NCBI GenBank assembly: GCA_964435085.1
Contig: CAYSXQ010000006.1
Location: 1 to 51,587, forward strand
Direction of reading: 5' to 3'
DNA: 51,587 nucleotides
Source of the DNA: UBA917 sp964435085
GTDB lineage: Bacteria > Patescibacteriota > Patescibacteriia > Patescibacteriales > Patescibacteriaceae
Below the pieces are notes generated by a model. That model had not been told where the DNA came from and did no database searches. It worked only from the letters and a program-made list of their open reading frames with translations. This document shows positions 1 through 6,953 of the stretch, piece after piece (within the stretch, counting starts at the first letter, position 1; the number at the start of each line of letters is the position of its first letter). A program made the position numbers and the translations under genes.

Positions 1-2
1 TC

Positions 3-368
3 AAAGAGCTCTCCGAAAAATACAAAGACGAAAAGTGTCCCAACTGCGGCGAGCCAATGATCGTCAAGAACGGCCGCTTCGGATTATTCATGGCTTGCAC
101 CAGCTATCCGAAATGTAAGACGATTAAAAACTTGAAAGAGAATCAAAATAACACCGGCATAACTTGTCCGAAATGCGAGAAAGGCAGCATCGTCGCCAAA
201 AAAGGCAAGCGTGGTCAATTCTATGCTTGTGATAATTATCCGGACTGTAAGAATGCTTACTGGTCCAAGCCGACTGGTGAGAAGTGTCCAGAGTGTCAGT
301 CCTTGCTGCTGATGGCGAAGGATGATGGGGTGAAGTGTAGTAATAAGGAGTGTGATTTTGAGAAATAG
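3..368 (+). CDS. topA: DNA topoisomerase I, C-terminal zinc-ribbon part (5' truncated)
   Basis: This open frame runs in from the left edge (first full codon at base 3) and ends at TAG. It shows three successive four-cysteine zinc ribbons: one built on CPNCGE...CTSYPKC, one on CPKCEKG...CDNYPDC and one on CPECQ...CSNKEC. Tandem ribbons of this kind form the C-terminal tail of bacterial type IA topoisomerase I, where they bind single-stranded DNA and support relaxation of negative supercoils. The catalytic toprim and tyrosine domains must lie upstream of the window. An internal ATG at 57 would start in the middle of the first ribbon and is not a real start. Other zinc-ribbon proteins are possible, but the spacing and the basic GRFG/KRGQF loops fit TopA well. 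A strong hairpin terminator follows at 531-562. Confidence 0.88.
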   Translation, partial: KELSEKYKDEKCPNCGEPMIVKNGRFGLFMACTSYPKCKTIKNLKENQNNTGITCPKCEKGSIVAKKGKRGQFYACDNYPDCKNAYWSKPTGEKCPECQSLLLMAKDDGVKCSNKECDFEK

Positions 369-372
369 GGAC

Positions 373-415
373 GAATTTTAAATTTAAAATTTTAAATTTC
401 AAAATAATTTCAAAT
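373..415. repeat. AT-rich period-7 array, copy 1 of a 43-bp repeat
   Basis: Degenerate 7-bp units (AAATTTA, AAATTTT, AAATTTC) begin five bases after the topA stop. The 43-bp block recurs at 24157-24199 in the same orientation with a single mismatch. It belongs to the wider class of 7-bp-period arrays described in the findings. Confidence 0.75.
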
Positions 416-460
416 TCTCCAATATCTCAATTTAAAAACGCCAAACAACAAACCTTTGTC

Positions 461-482
461 ATTCCCGACCGCGATCGGGAAT
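461..482. repeat. GC-rich palindrome
   Basis: An 8-bp perfect stem, ATTCCCGA with TCGGGAAT, encloses a 6-nt loop. The GTCATTC...GGAATCC context resembles the dispersed GTCATTC-type intergenic repeats common in bacterial genomes. A related degenerate copy may lie near 33155-33193 (GTCATTCTGG...AGAATC). Confidence 0.5.
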
Positions 483-530
483 CCCGGGTTAGTCAGTAGA
501 AATAATAATAAACCATTCAAGACCAAAGAA

Positions 531-562
531 AAAAGCCAAACGTTTATTAACGTTTGGCTTTT
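531..562. terminator. Bidirectional terminator between topA and the 115-aa gene
   Basis: The arms AAAAGCCAAACGTT and AACGTTTGGCTTTT form a perfect 14-bp stem with a 4-nt loop, A-rich on one side and T-rich on the other. It sits between convergent genes and can end transcription from both sides. Confidence 0.85.
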
Positions 563-592
563 AGTTTTATCTTTTTTAGCTAGGTATTTTAT

Positions 593-940
593 TTATACCT
601 TGTAGGCTTTTAGATTGGTTACGTTTACAAGCTGTTCGCGATAACCCTCGTCGCCAATTTCATAGCCTGGAGCTGGAACCAAGTAAACAGTATTACCTTT
701 TGGCACGTACTCTATGCTGACCCTTACAGAGCCTTCACTTCCCCACCAACGATCCTCAGTTTCCAATAACACTGAAATTAAGTCCTGGTCATTTGGAGCT
801 AGATCTTCTGCTGTATTCAATTGCACTCCTTTGAGTTTAGCAACTTTTGCTAAAACTTTTTGACTAACAAGTCTTCTGTTCACTATTACCGCTGGCATAT
901 CTTCTGTCGGCACAGCTGTTTCAAATTTTTTTATCGGCAT
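593..940 (-). CDS. Hypothetical 115-aa protein, third gene of leader cassette A
   Basis: I do not recognise this protein. It has no signal peptide or membrane segment and looks like a small soluble mixed alpha/beta protein. The middle is acidic (NTAEDLAPNDQD, LLETEDRWWGSEG) and a beta-rich C-terminal half follows (VRVSIEYVPKGNTVYLVPAPGYE). The ATG is preceded by a clear AGAGGGTG ribosome site. Fifteen bases upstream of the ATG lies the 15-mer TTTTTCTTTAACAAT, which also precedes the neighbouring 67-aa gene at the same distance. It is the last gene of the leftward cassette that starts at the promoter 1782-1810, and it ends at the bidirectional terminator 531-562. A GC-rich hairpin separates it from the 67-aa gene. 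Gene call likely; function unknown. Confidence 0.7.
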   Translation of the reverse strand: MPIKKFETAVPTEDMPAVIVNRRLVSQKVLAKVAKLKGVQLNTAEDLAPNDQDLISVLLETEDRWWGSEGSVRVSIEYVPKGNTVYLVPAPGYEIGDEGYREQLVNVTNLKAYKV

Positions 941-955
941 GACTACACCCTCTAA

Positions 956-970
956 ATTGTTAAAGAAAAA
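956..970 (-). promoter_or_regulatory. Repeated pre-SD box (copy 1)
   Basis: In gene orientation this is TTTTTCTTTAACAAT, identical to 1296-1310 and 15 nt upstream of the start codon. Role unknown; it could be a translation enhancer, an RNA-processing site or a remnant of gene duplication. Confidence 0.5.
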
Positions 971-1017
971 TATTTTTCACTATCAGTTCACAAACTATTT
1001 ATGATCTGAATGATGAG

Positions 1018-1040
1018 GGCGAGCTTTTTATTGCTCGCCC
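1018..1040. other. GC-rich intercistronic hairpin in cassette A
   Basis: GGGCGAGC and GCTCGCCC form a perfect 8-bp stem with a 7-nt loop between the 67-aa and 115-aa genes. There is no U-tract directly after either arm, so an RNA-stability or processing element is as likely as a terminator. Confidence 0.6.
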
Positions 1041-1076
1041 AAATTATTGAAAAGTCTTTTGTTTTGTTTCTGACCG

Positions 1077-1280
1077 CTAATCAGAGTCTTGTTTGTCTTT
1101 TCTTGATCTATACCACTGCCTTATTATGGGAATAATGATAAACCATACGCCAAGCACAGCAAGAGAGCCAGCAAAAAGTGTTGAAAACTCTTGTAAACCA
1201 CGAGCATCTTCAACACTCACACTACACCCAAAAATCAAACTGACTAATAATAATGAAATACAAAAATTAGCAGCTTTCAT
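1077..1280 (-). CDS. Small putative lipoprotein/membrane protein (67 aa), second gene of cassette A
   Basis: The protein starts with a hydrophobic segment ending in SLIFGC at residues 14-19, which resembles a lipobox with Cys19 as the lipidated residue. A second membrane segment lies at about 35-54 (FAGSLAVLGVWFIIIPII), followed by a basic tail (RQWYRSRKDKQDSD) that should stay in the cytoplasm. An AAAGGA ribosome site lies upstream, and the box TTTTTCTTTAACAAT stands 15 nt before the ATG. It is the middle gene of the cassette behind the structured leader. An overlapping plus-strand frame (1093-1386) lacks such signals. No family recognised; entry-exclusion or immunity-type small lipoproteins look similar, but this is only a suggestion. 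Confidence 0.65.
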   Translation of the reverse strand: MKAANFCISLLLVSLIFGCSVSVEDARGLQEFSTLFAGSLAVLGVWFIIIPIIRQWYRSRKDKQDSD

Positions 1281-1295
1281 AAAACGTCCTTTCCG

Positions 1296-1310
1296 ATTGT
1301 TAAAGAAAAA
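1296..1310 (-). promoter_or_regulatory. Repeated pre-SD box (copy 2)
   Basis: Same 15-mer as 956-970, again 15 nt upstream of the next start codon. A weaker third copy (12 of 15 matches) lies at 1562-1576 in front of the 77-aa gene. Confidence 0.5.
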
Positions 1311-1311
1311 A

Positions 1312-1545
1312 TTAAATACTATCTTGTATGTTCAAAGTCTTGTCTGTATTGTCAATCAAGAGAGCTACGAAGTAGAGTATAACTAGACCTATTGCTATAA
1401 TACTGGCACTTAGTAAGTAGAAATGAGATATGCCAACTAAAACCCCAAATGTAATTATGCACAATGCCAAAGCTAGTGATGGGAAGACATTGAAGATGAC
1501 ATTGATATCATTTAACTTACACAGAGACATTAATAAGCTTTTCAT
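1312..1545 (-). CDS. Hypothetical 77-aa two-helix membrane protein, first gene of cassette A
   Basis: Two hydrophobic helices dominate the chain, at about residues 20-42 and 46-65, with a short polar N-terminus and a polar tail (DNTDKTLNIQDSI). The ATG follows an AGGAG ribosome site at good spacing. This is the first gene behind the consensus promoter (1782-1810) and the 155-nt structured leader (1604-1758); the untranslated leader would be about 230 nt. No sequence family is recognised. It is unrelated in sequence to the 106-aa protein that follows the other copy of the leader. Confidence 0.65.
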   Translation of the reverse strand: MKSLLMSLCKLNDINVIFNVFPSLALALCIITFGVLVGISHFYLLSASIIAIGLVILYFVALLIDNTDKTLNIQDSI

Positions 1546-1603
1546 AAAAACTCCTATAAAAATTGTTAAAAAACAAATGTAACTGACAAATATACATTAT
1601 CTG

Positions 1604-1758
1604 CAGTAATCCGGAAAAGAATTGTGATACTTATATGCTAGTAAAAGCAAGTATCTATCAGAATTAGCCCTAGTTGATAATCAGTCGTAACCAATTAATT
1701 AACTATTGTGCTAGCCCTTAGCCCTCTCTTCCGAGTTACTGGAGATAAGTAATATTTA
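1604..1758 (-). ncRNA. Structured 5' leader element, copy A
   Basis: These 155 nt are identical to 21070-21224. The two ends pair into a long helix: TTATCTC-CAGTAACTCGG-AAGAG at the 5' side with CTTTT-CCGGATTACTG-CAGATAA at the 3' side gives 23 positions with only two mismatches and two G-U pairs. Inside lie a hairpin on GATACTT/AAGTATC and three GGGCTA repeats. It begins about 20-25 nt after the predicted transcription start and ends about 60 nt before the 77-aa gene. No terminator separates it from the gene, so it is more likely a cis-acting leader than a free RNA. I cannot assign it to a known class. Confidence 0.7.
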
Positions 1759-1781
1759 TCTGTAATGAACTTAATATCTAT

Positions 1782-1810
1782 ATTATATCATACTATTTGT
1801 TATTTGTCAA
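1782..1810 (-). promoter_or_regulatory. Consensus sigma-70 promoter of cassette A
   Basis: TTGACA and TATAAT are separated by 17 nt on the minus strand. Both hexamers match consensus perfectly. Start of transcription is expected near 1775. Confidence 0.88.
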
Positions 1811-2046
1811 GGTTATGGCTTGTTTTTGGCTAATATAGGCTTAAATGCACGTAAATCCTCCCCTTACTAAGGGGAGGTGCCCGATAGGGCGGACTTTGTC
1901 CCGCGTAGCTTCAGCGAAGTGGGAGGGGTGCGTTTCTACTCCACTGCTCATTTTAATTACCACCCACCACCCCGCCCTCCGGGCACCCCTCCTTATTAAG
2001 GAGGGGATCGCGTAGCAAGTTGACCAAAGTCGCTATTTAGTCTAAT

Positions 2047-2075
2047 TTTACATTAATTTCAATATTCACTATAAT
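2047..2075 (+). promoter_or_regulatory. Promoter of murA
   Basis: TTTACA - 17 nt - TATAAT, with the predicted start near 2082, leaving a leader of about 30 nt before murA. Confidence 0.75.
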
Positions 2076-2112
2076 AAAAGCTAAAGTTTATAAGCGTCTA
2101 AATTTATCTGTT

Positions 2113-3372
2113 ATGCCTAAATTTGTCATTACTGGTGGAGCCAAATTATCGGGAACTATTGCTGTAAAGGGCGCTAAGAACGCCGGACTCAAGATCATTC
2201 CGGCCGCTATCCTCTCTCAAGATAAGATCACTATTCATAATTTACCGGATATCGAGGACATCAGTCGTTCTTTTGATATTCTGACTGACTTGGGCGCTAC
2301 TGTGACTAGAGATGGCGATGCTTATGTCGTTGATACTTCTTCTATTAAGCATACCGAACTCAAACATAGCTTAGCTAATAAGCTCAGAGCTTCGATCATG
2401 TTTGTTGGTCCCCTGCTTGCTCGCTTCGGTGAAGTGAAGTTTCCGCATCCTGGTGGCTGCGTGATTGGTGCTGGGCAGCGACCGATTGATTTATTTCTCG
2501 AAGGCTTTGCCAAGATGGGCGCAAGGATCTCGACGGTTGATAACTATTACCATCTGACGGCTGATAAACTGCGCGGCTGTGAATTTTTCTTTACGACAGT
2601 GACGGTGACTGGCACGGAGAGCATGATGATGACGGCAACTTTGGCGGAAGGCAAAACTGTTCTCTCTAACTGTGCGATGGAGCCGGAAATTGTGGCGCTT
2701 GCTGAATATCTCAACTCAGTGGGAGCGAAGATCAGTGGCGCAGGGACACCAGTTATTACTATCGAAGGTGTGGCGAAGATTGGCGGTGGAGAATTTACTA
2801 CCATTGCTGATCGTATTGAAGCTGGGACTTTTGCGATCATGGCAGCGGCGACTAATTCAGAATTAACTATTAGCGATTGCCGACCTGATCATTTGGAGTC
2901 GCTACTTGCCATGTTTACTAAAATTGGCGTGCCTTATACTAGCACTGCTACTACTTTAACTATTCTTAAGCACGGTGTTCTCAAGGCTCTTGATATCAAA
3001 ACTCATGAATACCCAGGCTTCCCGACTGACTTGCAATCACCTTACACCATTCTCATGACTCAGGCTGAGGGCATGGCTATTGTGCACGAAACTATTTATG
3101 ATCGTCGTCTGCTCTTTACCGATATGTTGACGCAGATGGGCGCTAATATCATCATGTGTGATCCGCATCGTGTTGTCATTAGCGGACCGACTAAATTGCA
3201 TGGTCACAAACTAACTTCACCGGACTTGCGTGCTGGCATTGCCATGATTATTGCTGGCATGATTGCGAGCGGTAAGACGGAGATTGATAATATTTATCAG
3301 ATTGATCGGGGTTACGAAAAAATTGACGAGCGCCTCCGAACGCTAGGGGCTAATATTCAAAGAATTGACTAA
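2113..3372 (+). CDS. murA: UDP-N-acetylglucosamine 1-carboxyvinyltransferase
   Basis: MurA transfers enolpyruvate from phosphoenolpyruvate to UDP-GlcNAc, the first committed step of peptidoglycan synthesis in the cytosol. The 419-aa length is normal for the family. The N-terminal KGAKNAG motif places Lys22 and Asn23 at the positions known to bind substrate. The catalytic loop PGGCVIGAGQRPID carries the expected cysteine at residue 116, the site of fosfomycin attack, so a sensitive enzyme is predicted. The conserved FPTDLQSPYTILMTQAEG stretch and the C-terminal GYEKIDERLRTLGA are also present. A strong promoter lies upstream and the PEGA-domain gene starts two bases after the stop. Gene start is well supported by family alignment from memory. 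Confidence 0.97.
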   Translation: MPKFVITGGAKLSGTIAVKGAKNAGLKIIPAAILSQDKITIHNLPDIEDISRSFDILTDLGATVTRDGDAYVVDTSSIKHTELKHSLANKLRASIMFVGPLLARFGEVKFPHPGGCVIGAGQRPIDLFLEGFAKMGARISTVDNYYHLTADKLRGCEFFFTTVTVTGTESMMMTATLAEGKTVLSNCAMEPEIVALAEYLNSVGAKISGAGTPVITIEGVAKIGGGEFTTIADRIEAGTFAIMAAATNSELTISDCRPDHLESLLAMFTKIGVPYTSTATTLTILKHGVLKALDIKTHEYPGFPTDLQSPYTILMTQAEGMAIVHETIYDRRLLFTDMLTQMGANIIMCDPHRVVISGPTKLHGHKLTSPDLRAGIAMIIAGMIASGKTEIDNIYQIDRGYEKIDERLRTLGANIQRID

Positions 3373-3374
3373 AT

Positions 3375-4745
3375 ATGACTTTAAGATTTAGACGTTGGTT
3401 ATTCACTGCTTTCGTACTCGCCTTCTTGATTATGGCGAGTGTGATTATTCCTTATGCCTTTGGCTACAAGCTAGATCCGGCTGGTTTTAAATTACAAAAA
3501 ACCGGTATGTTTGTGATCGAGACGGAACCAAAAGGAGCATTAATTTATTTGAACAAGCAATTGCAAACTAGCAAATTCTTAATGTTTTCTGGCAATGAAG
3601 AAAAGGCTATCAAGAGTCCGGCCAAGCTTAGTCATATTACGCCTAATACCTACACAGTCCGGCTTGAGTTAGATGGTTATTGGCCTTGGGAAAAAGAGTT
3701 AACTGTCAAAGCTAGTGAAACCACTTACCTCGAAGATGTTAAATTTTTTAAACGCAATTTACCAGAATTAATCCTGGATCTTAATTTAAAAAATATTATT
3801 ACCAGCTCATCCTCACCTGACCGAGAGTATCTAGCTTATAGTACCGACAAAGAAATTAGCTTGTATAATTTTACTGATCAGAGCACTAAGGTGCTTGCTA
3901 GCGGTAAATACAAACAGATCAGCTGGTCTAAAGATAGCCAGTGGGTGTTCACAGGACTACTAGCTATCAATATCAAAGATGGTTCAGTGGTTAATTTAGA
4001 AAAGGTAGCAAATGGAATAATGACACCTTTTTGGCCAGCAGCCGAGAGTAATCAGCTTTGTTACCAAAATAAAAACGGTGTCTATCAATTAAATCTAAAA
4101 AGCTCCGAAAGTAAAGTCTTACTCATCAAGAGCGGCGAAAAAAATGCGCCGATTATTGATTGTCTCATCAAAGATGGTTACAGCTATATTATCAAACAAA
4201 GTAAAAACCAAAGCGTAGTAATTATTGCCAAGCCCGGCGAGACTAAAGAATTAGGCATCATCAACCTCCCTCGCCTAGCAAATTACAGCTTTATTAATAG
4301 CGACAGCAAATGGCTCAATGTCCTAGATAACAATAATCATAAATTAATGCTGATTGATGTTAACTTGCCTTGGACCAGTCAATACACCTTAAAGAATATT
4401 AGCAACCAAGCTAATATTAGTTACTGGATAGATAGTCATCGCCTACTCTACGCCAATGACTTTGAAATTTGGCTTTATGACACCACTACTAACAAAGACA
4501 CCTTACTAACCCGCATTGGCCACACTATTAATAATGTCTTTTGGCATCCGAGTCGTAACTATATTATCTTTGCTACCGACAGCAATATTAACAGTCTCGA
4601 ACTAGACAATCGTGAACGACACAACATCACCCAGCTTCTAGAAATGCCGATTGTCGGCAAGGCCGAGATGGATAAGGCAGGCAAGACGATTAATTTCTTT
4701 GGACAGATTGGGCAGAAGGAGGGGTATTGGCAACTCGAACTGTAA
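3375..4745 (+). CDS. Membrane-anchored PEGA-domain / beta-propeller protein
   Basis: One N-terminal membrane helix (about residues 8-30) anchors a large extracytoplasmic part. Residues about 45-126 match a PEGA domain, a surface-layer type beta sandwich seen as VIETEPKGALIYLN followed by SPAKLSHITPNTYTVRLELDGYWPWEKELTV. The remaining 330 residues contain repeated blades of the TolB/WD40 style (SPDREYLAYSTDKEISLYNF, SKDSQWVFTG, HPSRNYIIFATDSNINSLEL), consistent with a propeller. The gene is separated from murA by only two bases, so the pair is probably translated together. Proteins of this layout are frequent in CPR genomes and are thought to sit in the cell envelope; the actual ligand is unknown. 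The transcript ends at the terminator 4809-4836. Confidence 0.82.
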   Translation: MTLRFRRWLFTAFVLAFLIMASVIIPYAFGYKLDPAGFKLQKTGMFVIETEPKGALIYLNKQLQTSKFLMFSGNEEKAIKSPAKLSHITPNTYTVRLELDGYWPWEKELTVKASETTYLEDVKFFKRNLPELILDLNLKNIITSSSSPDREYLAYSTDKEISLYNFTDQSTKVLASGKYKQISWSKDSQWVFTGLLAINIKDGSVVNLEKVANGIMTPFWPAAESNQLCYQNKNGVYQLNLKSSESKVLLIKSGEKNAPIIDCLIKDGYSYIIKQSKNQSVVIIAKPGETKELGIINLPRLANYSFINSDSKWLNVLDNNNHKLMLIDVNLPWTSQYTLKNISNQANISYWIDSHRLLYANDFEIWLYDTTTNKDTLLTRIGHTINNVFWHPSRNYIIFATDSNINSLELDNRERHNITQLLEMPIVGKAEMDKAGKTINFFGQIGQKEGYWQLEL

Positions 4746-4748
4746 TAC

Positions 4749-4896
4749 AAAGTAAAAAGTAAAATCTAAAAAGTAAAAAGATTTGACAATTCAACTTGTA
4801 TAAAAAATAAAAGCGTCTCAAATTTGAGACGCTTTTATTTTTCTAAATTCGTGTCTATACGAATCTTTTTACTTTTTAGATTTTACTTTTTACTTA
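4749..4896. repeat. Nested inverted repeat: 34-bp perfect arms around a terminator
   Basis: The outer arms 4750-4783 and 4862-4895 are exact reverse complements over 34 bp and consist of 7-bp units (AAAGTAA, AATCTAA). Between them sits the terminator palindrome 4809-4836. The right arm includes the stop codon of the GT2 gene at 4890, so the repeat is partly coding. Confidence 0.85.
4809..4836. terminator. Bidirectional terminator between convergent genes
   Basis: A perfect palindrome with core GCGTCTCAAATTTGAGACGC, flanked by A and T tracts. The inner 18 bases, CGTCTCAAATTTGAGACG, are reused in the terminator at 7603-7632. Confidence 0.88.
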
Positions 4897-5681
4897 AGTC
4901 CCCATTTCCTCAAATACTTAAACCACGACCCAATATGAATCCTCGCCGTCCGACTAGTAAAGAATTTCCACCAGGGCGTCTTTGCACTCTGACGGCCGTG
5001 ATTGTGAATAATGCGAGCTTCGGGATTATAGACGACTTGCCAGCCAGCTTGATGGCAGCGACGACACAGATCAGTGTCTTCGAAGTAAAGAAAGAAACGA
5101 TCGTCAAAGCCGCCGAGAGACTTGTAGACTTCGCCACGCATAAAGAAAAATGAGCCTAGTAGCCAATCAACCTCTTTGATGTGATAGTGATCAAAGTCAG
5201 TCATGAGGAAACGATTCAGATCAGTGCGTCCGCAGCCAGTGGCGCCGAGGAAGGTGCGACGATAGAAAGGTGTCATTAGTGTGTGGTAACGATAGCAGGA
5301 CTGCTGGACAGTCTGATCAAGATTAAGCTGCTTGGGACCAGTGATCCCGACTCGAGGATTATTTTCTAAATAATGGTAAAGCACTTCGAAAGTATTAGGC
5401 ATGGCGATAGTGTCAGCATTCATGACGACAAAGTATTTGCCAGTAGCACTTGAAAAGCCCAGGTTATTACCAGCGCCCATACCGAGATTAACTTCTGATT
5501 GAATGAATTTTACTTCAGGATAAAGCTTCGCCAGAATGTCGCCCAGATACTCGCGTGAATTATTATCAACAACAATGACTTCGTACTTTAAACCATGCCA
5601 ATCACAAGCCTTAATTGATTTTAAGCAACTAAGCAATAATTCTTTGGTGTTATAATTCACGATGACAATACTAATATCCAT
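4890..5681 (-). CDS. GT2-family glycosyltransferase (rhamnosyltransferase-like)
   Basis: A 263-aa cytosolic glycosyltransferase of the GT-A fold. The N-terminal ISIVIVNYNT strand, the nucleotide-binding VVDNNS (residues 38-42), the metal/sugar-nucleotide motif MNADT (87-91) and the later LGSFFFMRGE and FEDTDLCRR segments are the standard GT2 landmarks seen in rhamnosyl- and related transferases. There is no long membrane segment, so it likely acts on a lipid-linked acceptor at the inner face of the membrane. It is the last gene of the leftward polysaccharide locus. The stop codon lies inside a period-7 repeat arm. Donor and acceptor sugars cannot be read from the sequence. Confidence 0.88.
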   Translation of the reverse strand: MDISIVIVNYNTKELLLSCLKSIKACDWHGLKYEVIVVDNNSREYLGDILAKLYPEVKFIQSEVNLGMGAGNNLGFSSATGKYFVVMNADTIAMPNTFEVLYHYLENNPRVGITGPKQLNLDQTVQQSCYRYHTLMTPFYRRTFLGATGCGRTDLNRFLMTDFDHYHIKEVDWLLGSFFFMRGEVYKSLGGFDDRFFLYFEDTDLCRRCHQAGWQVVYNPEARIIHNHGRQSAKTPWWKFFTSRTARIHIGSWFKYLRKWGLK

Positions 5682-5687
5682 ATAATC

Positions 5688-5722
5688 AATTAGTAATTAA
5701 CAATTTTCAATTATCAATTACC
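5688..5722. repeat. Period-7 array (AATTNNN x5)
   Basis: Five consecutive units AATTAGT, AATTAAC, AATTTTC, AATTATC, AATTACC fill the gap between two glycosyltransferase genes. Confidence 0.75.
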
Positions 5723-5735
5723 TCTTAGAAAAAAC

Positions 5736-6806
5736 TTACCAAGTAATTATTCTTTTTGCTAGTTGCCAGTAGGTGTTTAGGATAACATTGCCGAATCGAA
5801 CGATGGGACTATCTAATTCTTGGTAGAGAATTTTGCCGCTGAACAACTTGATAATTTCTTGATCGGTAATTTGACGCAGTTTTTGAGACTCGCCTCTGGC
5901 TTTAAGTAAATAAAGCCAGGTGCTTGGCAAGAGAAAGTAGCCATAGACTTTTAGTCTAGTTAAAAACCAGCCGCCACGCAGAGAGCTAGCCCAAATGCCC
6001 AGTTCAGAGATGATAAAGACTGGCAGTAAAATTAAAATTGTTGCAAGACTATAATTCTTAAGGACAGCGAGTAGACGATTGCGATCTTGCCAGTAAAATT
6101 GTTTGATGGATTTGGCAAATTTATATTTGTGATAGAAGACGGCGTCGAGCACCACGACACAACGATAATTAGCTAGCCACAAACGCCAGCCTAGGTCTTG
6201 ATCTTCGTTATACATCCAGAATTTTTCATCAAATAAACCGACTTTGACTAAAGCCGAAGCGCGGAAGACGACAGCCGCGCCGCTCGGGTAAGCGATATTT
6301 TTTAAATTTTCTTGCTCGGCCTGCCAGAGCTCGCCATTACCTTCACAATAACCAAAGCCCAGGAAATGCGTGACGTTACCAAGGCTGTTGATGCGCTCGG
6401 TATCAGGCCAGAGCATGAGGCGGGGCTGGACAGCGCCGATCTGCTCGTCTTCTTCGAGGGTAGCGATGGCTTTAGTTAGACAGTCAGGAGCAACTAAGCC
6501 GTCCATATTGAAGAGTGCTAGATAATCATAACCTTCATCAATAGCTTGTTGCATTGCCACATTATTTCCCTTGGCAAAGCCGGCGTTATCAACATTAGTC
6601 AAAAGCATCCAAGAAAAGCCGGCAAGGATCTTAGTGCAAATACCATTAACAAGAGCGCGACTTGCCTCCGAAGTCTCATTATCAACTAAGAAAAACTTGA
6701 GCTCGCCCGAATATCTTTGTGCGACAAAACTAACTAGCAAATCTTCTAGATATTTCTCGGCATAAGTCCCCCAATTAGGACTGATAATAATGGCGGTTTT
6801 GGTCAT
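5736..6806 (-). CDS. GT2-family glycosyltransferase with C-terminal membrane region
   Basis: A 356-aa protein with GT2 landmarks: IIISPNWG at the start, FLVDNETS for nucleotide binding, NAGFAKGNN, the aspartate motif LFNMDG near residue 100, PSGAAVVFRASAL and the acceptor-site YNEDQDLGWRL. A hydrophobic stretch at about 255-278 (LATILILLPVFIISELGIW) and further apolar segments suggest membrane association of the C-terminal third, as seen in glycosyltransferases that elongate lipid-linked sugars. The gene is divergent from sod and has its own predicted promoter (6830-6858). Substrate unknown. Confidence 0.87.
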   Translation of the reverse strand: MTKTAIIISPNWGTYAEKYLEDLLVSFVAQRYSGELKFFLVDNETSEASRALVNGICTKILAGFSWMLLTNVDNAGFAKGNNVAMQQAIDEGYDYLALFNMDGLVAPDCLTKAIATLEEDEQIGAVQPRLMLWPDTERINSLGNVTHFLGFGYCEGNGELWQAEQENLKNIAYPSGAAVVFRASALVKVGLFDEKFWMYNEDQDLGWRLWLANYRCVVVLDAVFYHKYKFAKSIKQFYWQDRNRLLAVLKNYSLATILILLPVFIISELGIWASSLRGGWFLTRLKVYGYFLLPSTWLYLLKARGESQKLRQITDQEIIKLFSGKILYQELDSPIVRFGNVILNTYWQLAKRIITW

Positions 6807-6829
6807 AGAATAAGTAATAAAGCCCTCTT

Positions 6830-6858
6830 AGTGTAGAGCAAAAAAAGCTATTTGGCAA
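6830..6858 (-). promoter_or_regulatory. Putative promoter of the GT2 pair
   Basis: TTGCCA - 17 nt - TACACT on the minus strand, about 25 nt upstream of the GT2 start codon. The -10 matches consensus at only four positions. Confidence 0.5.
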
Positions 6859-6893
6859 ATCTGTGGCTAATTTTAGCCATAAAAATAAAAAGT

Positions 6894-6922
6894 TTGCTTG
6901 ACCCTGCTTTTTGACTTATAAT
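6894..6922 (+). promoter_or_regulatory. Promoter of sod
   Basis: TTGCTT - 17 nt - TATAAT, predicted start near 6929. This rules out the in-frame ATG at 6924 as the translation start because it would lie upstream of the mRNA start. Confidence 0.75.
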
Positions 6923-6953
6923 AGTGGCACTAATTAAGCTTAAGGACAATTAT

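Larger units (their letters stand above)
1591..2006 (-). repeat. Leader/promoter repeat, copy A (inverted relative to copy B)
   Basis: This block fills most of the gene-free stretch 1546-2112. Read on the minus strand it contains two GC-rich paired palindromes (1986-2006 and about 1857-1905), a consensus promoter and a 155-nt leader. The same order is found on the plus strand at 20853-21237. The leader core is 100% identical between copies, the promoter differs at a few positions, and the palindrome part has diverged with indels. Confidence 0.9.

Noticed and set aside
1093..1386. Plus-strand 97-aa open frame across cassette A
   Set aside because: It lies antisense to two minus-strand genes that have ribosome sites, membrane-protein character and a promoter; its own product is low-complexity polar sequence with no ribosome site.
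1604..1758. Leader element as 6S RNA or a hammerhead ribozyme
   Set aside because: No central bubble of 6S type and no terminator before the gene; the hammerhead core (CUGANGA with GAAA) is absent. Near matches such as CTGATTA are not enough.
4824..5153. Plus-strand 109-aa frame opposite the GT2 gene
   Set aside because: It is an antisense shadow of a well-supported glycosyltransferase and begins inside the terminator palindrome.
6924..6953. Upstream in-frame ATG for sod
   Set aside because: It lies two bases after the -10 box, upstream of the expected transcript start; the ATG at 6954 has a ribosome site and matches family length.
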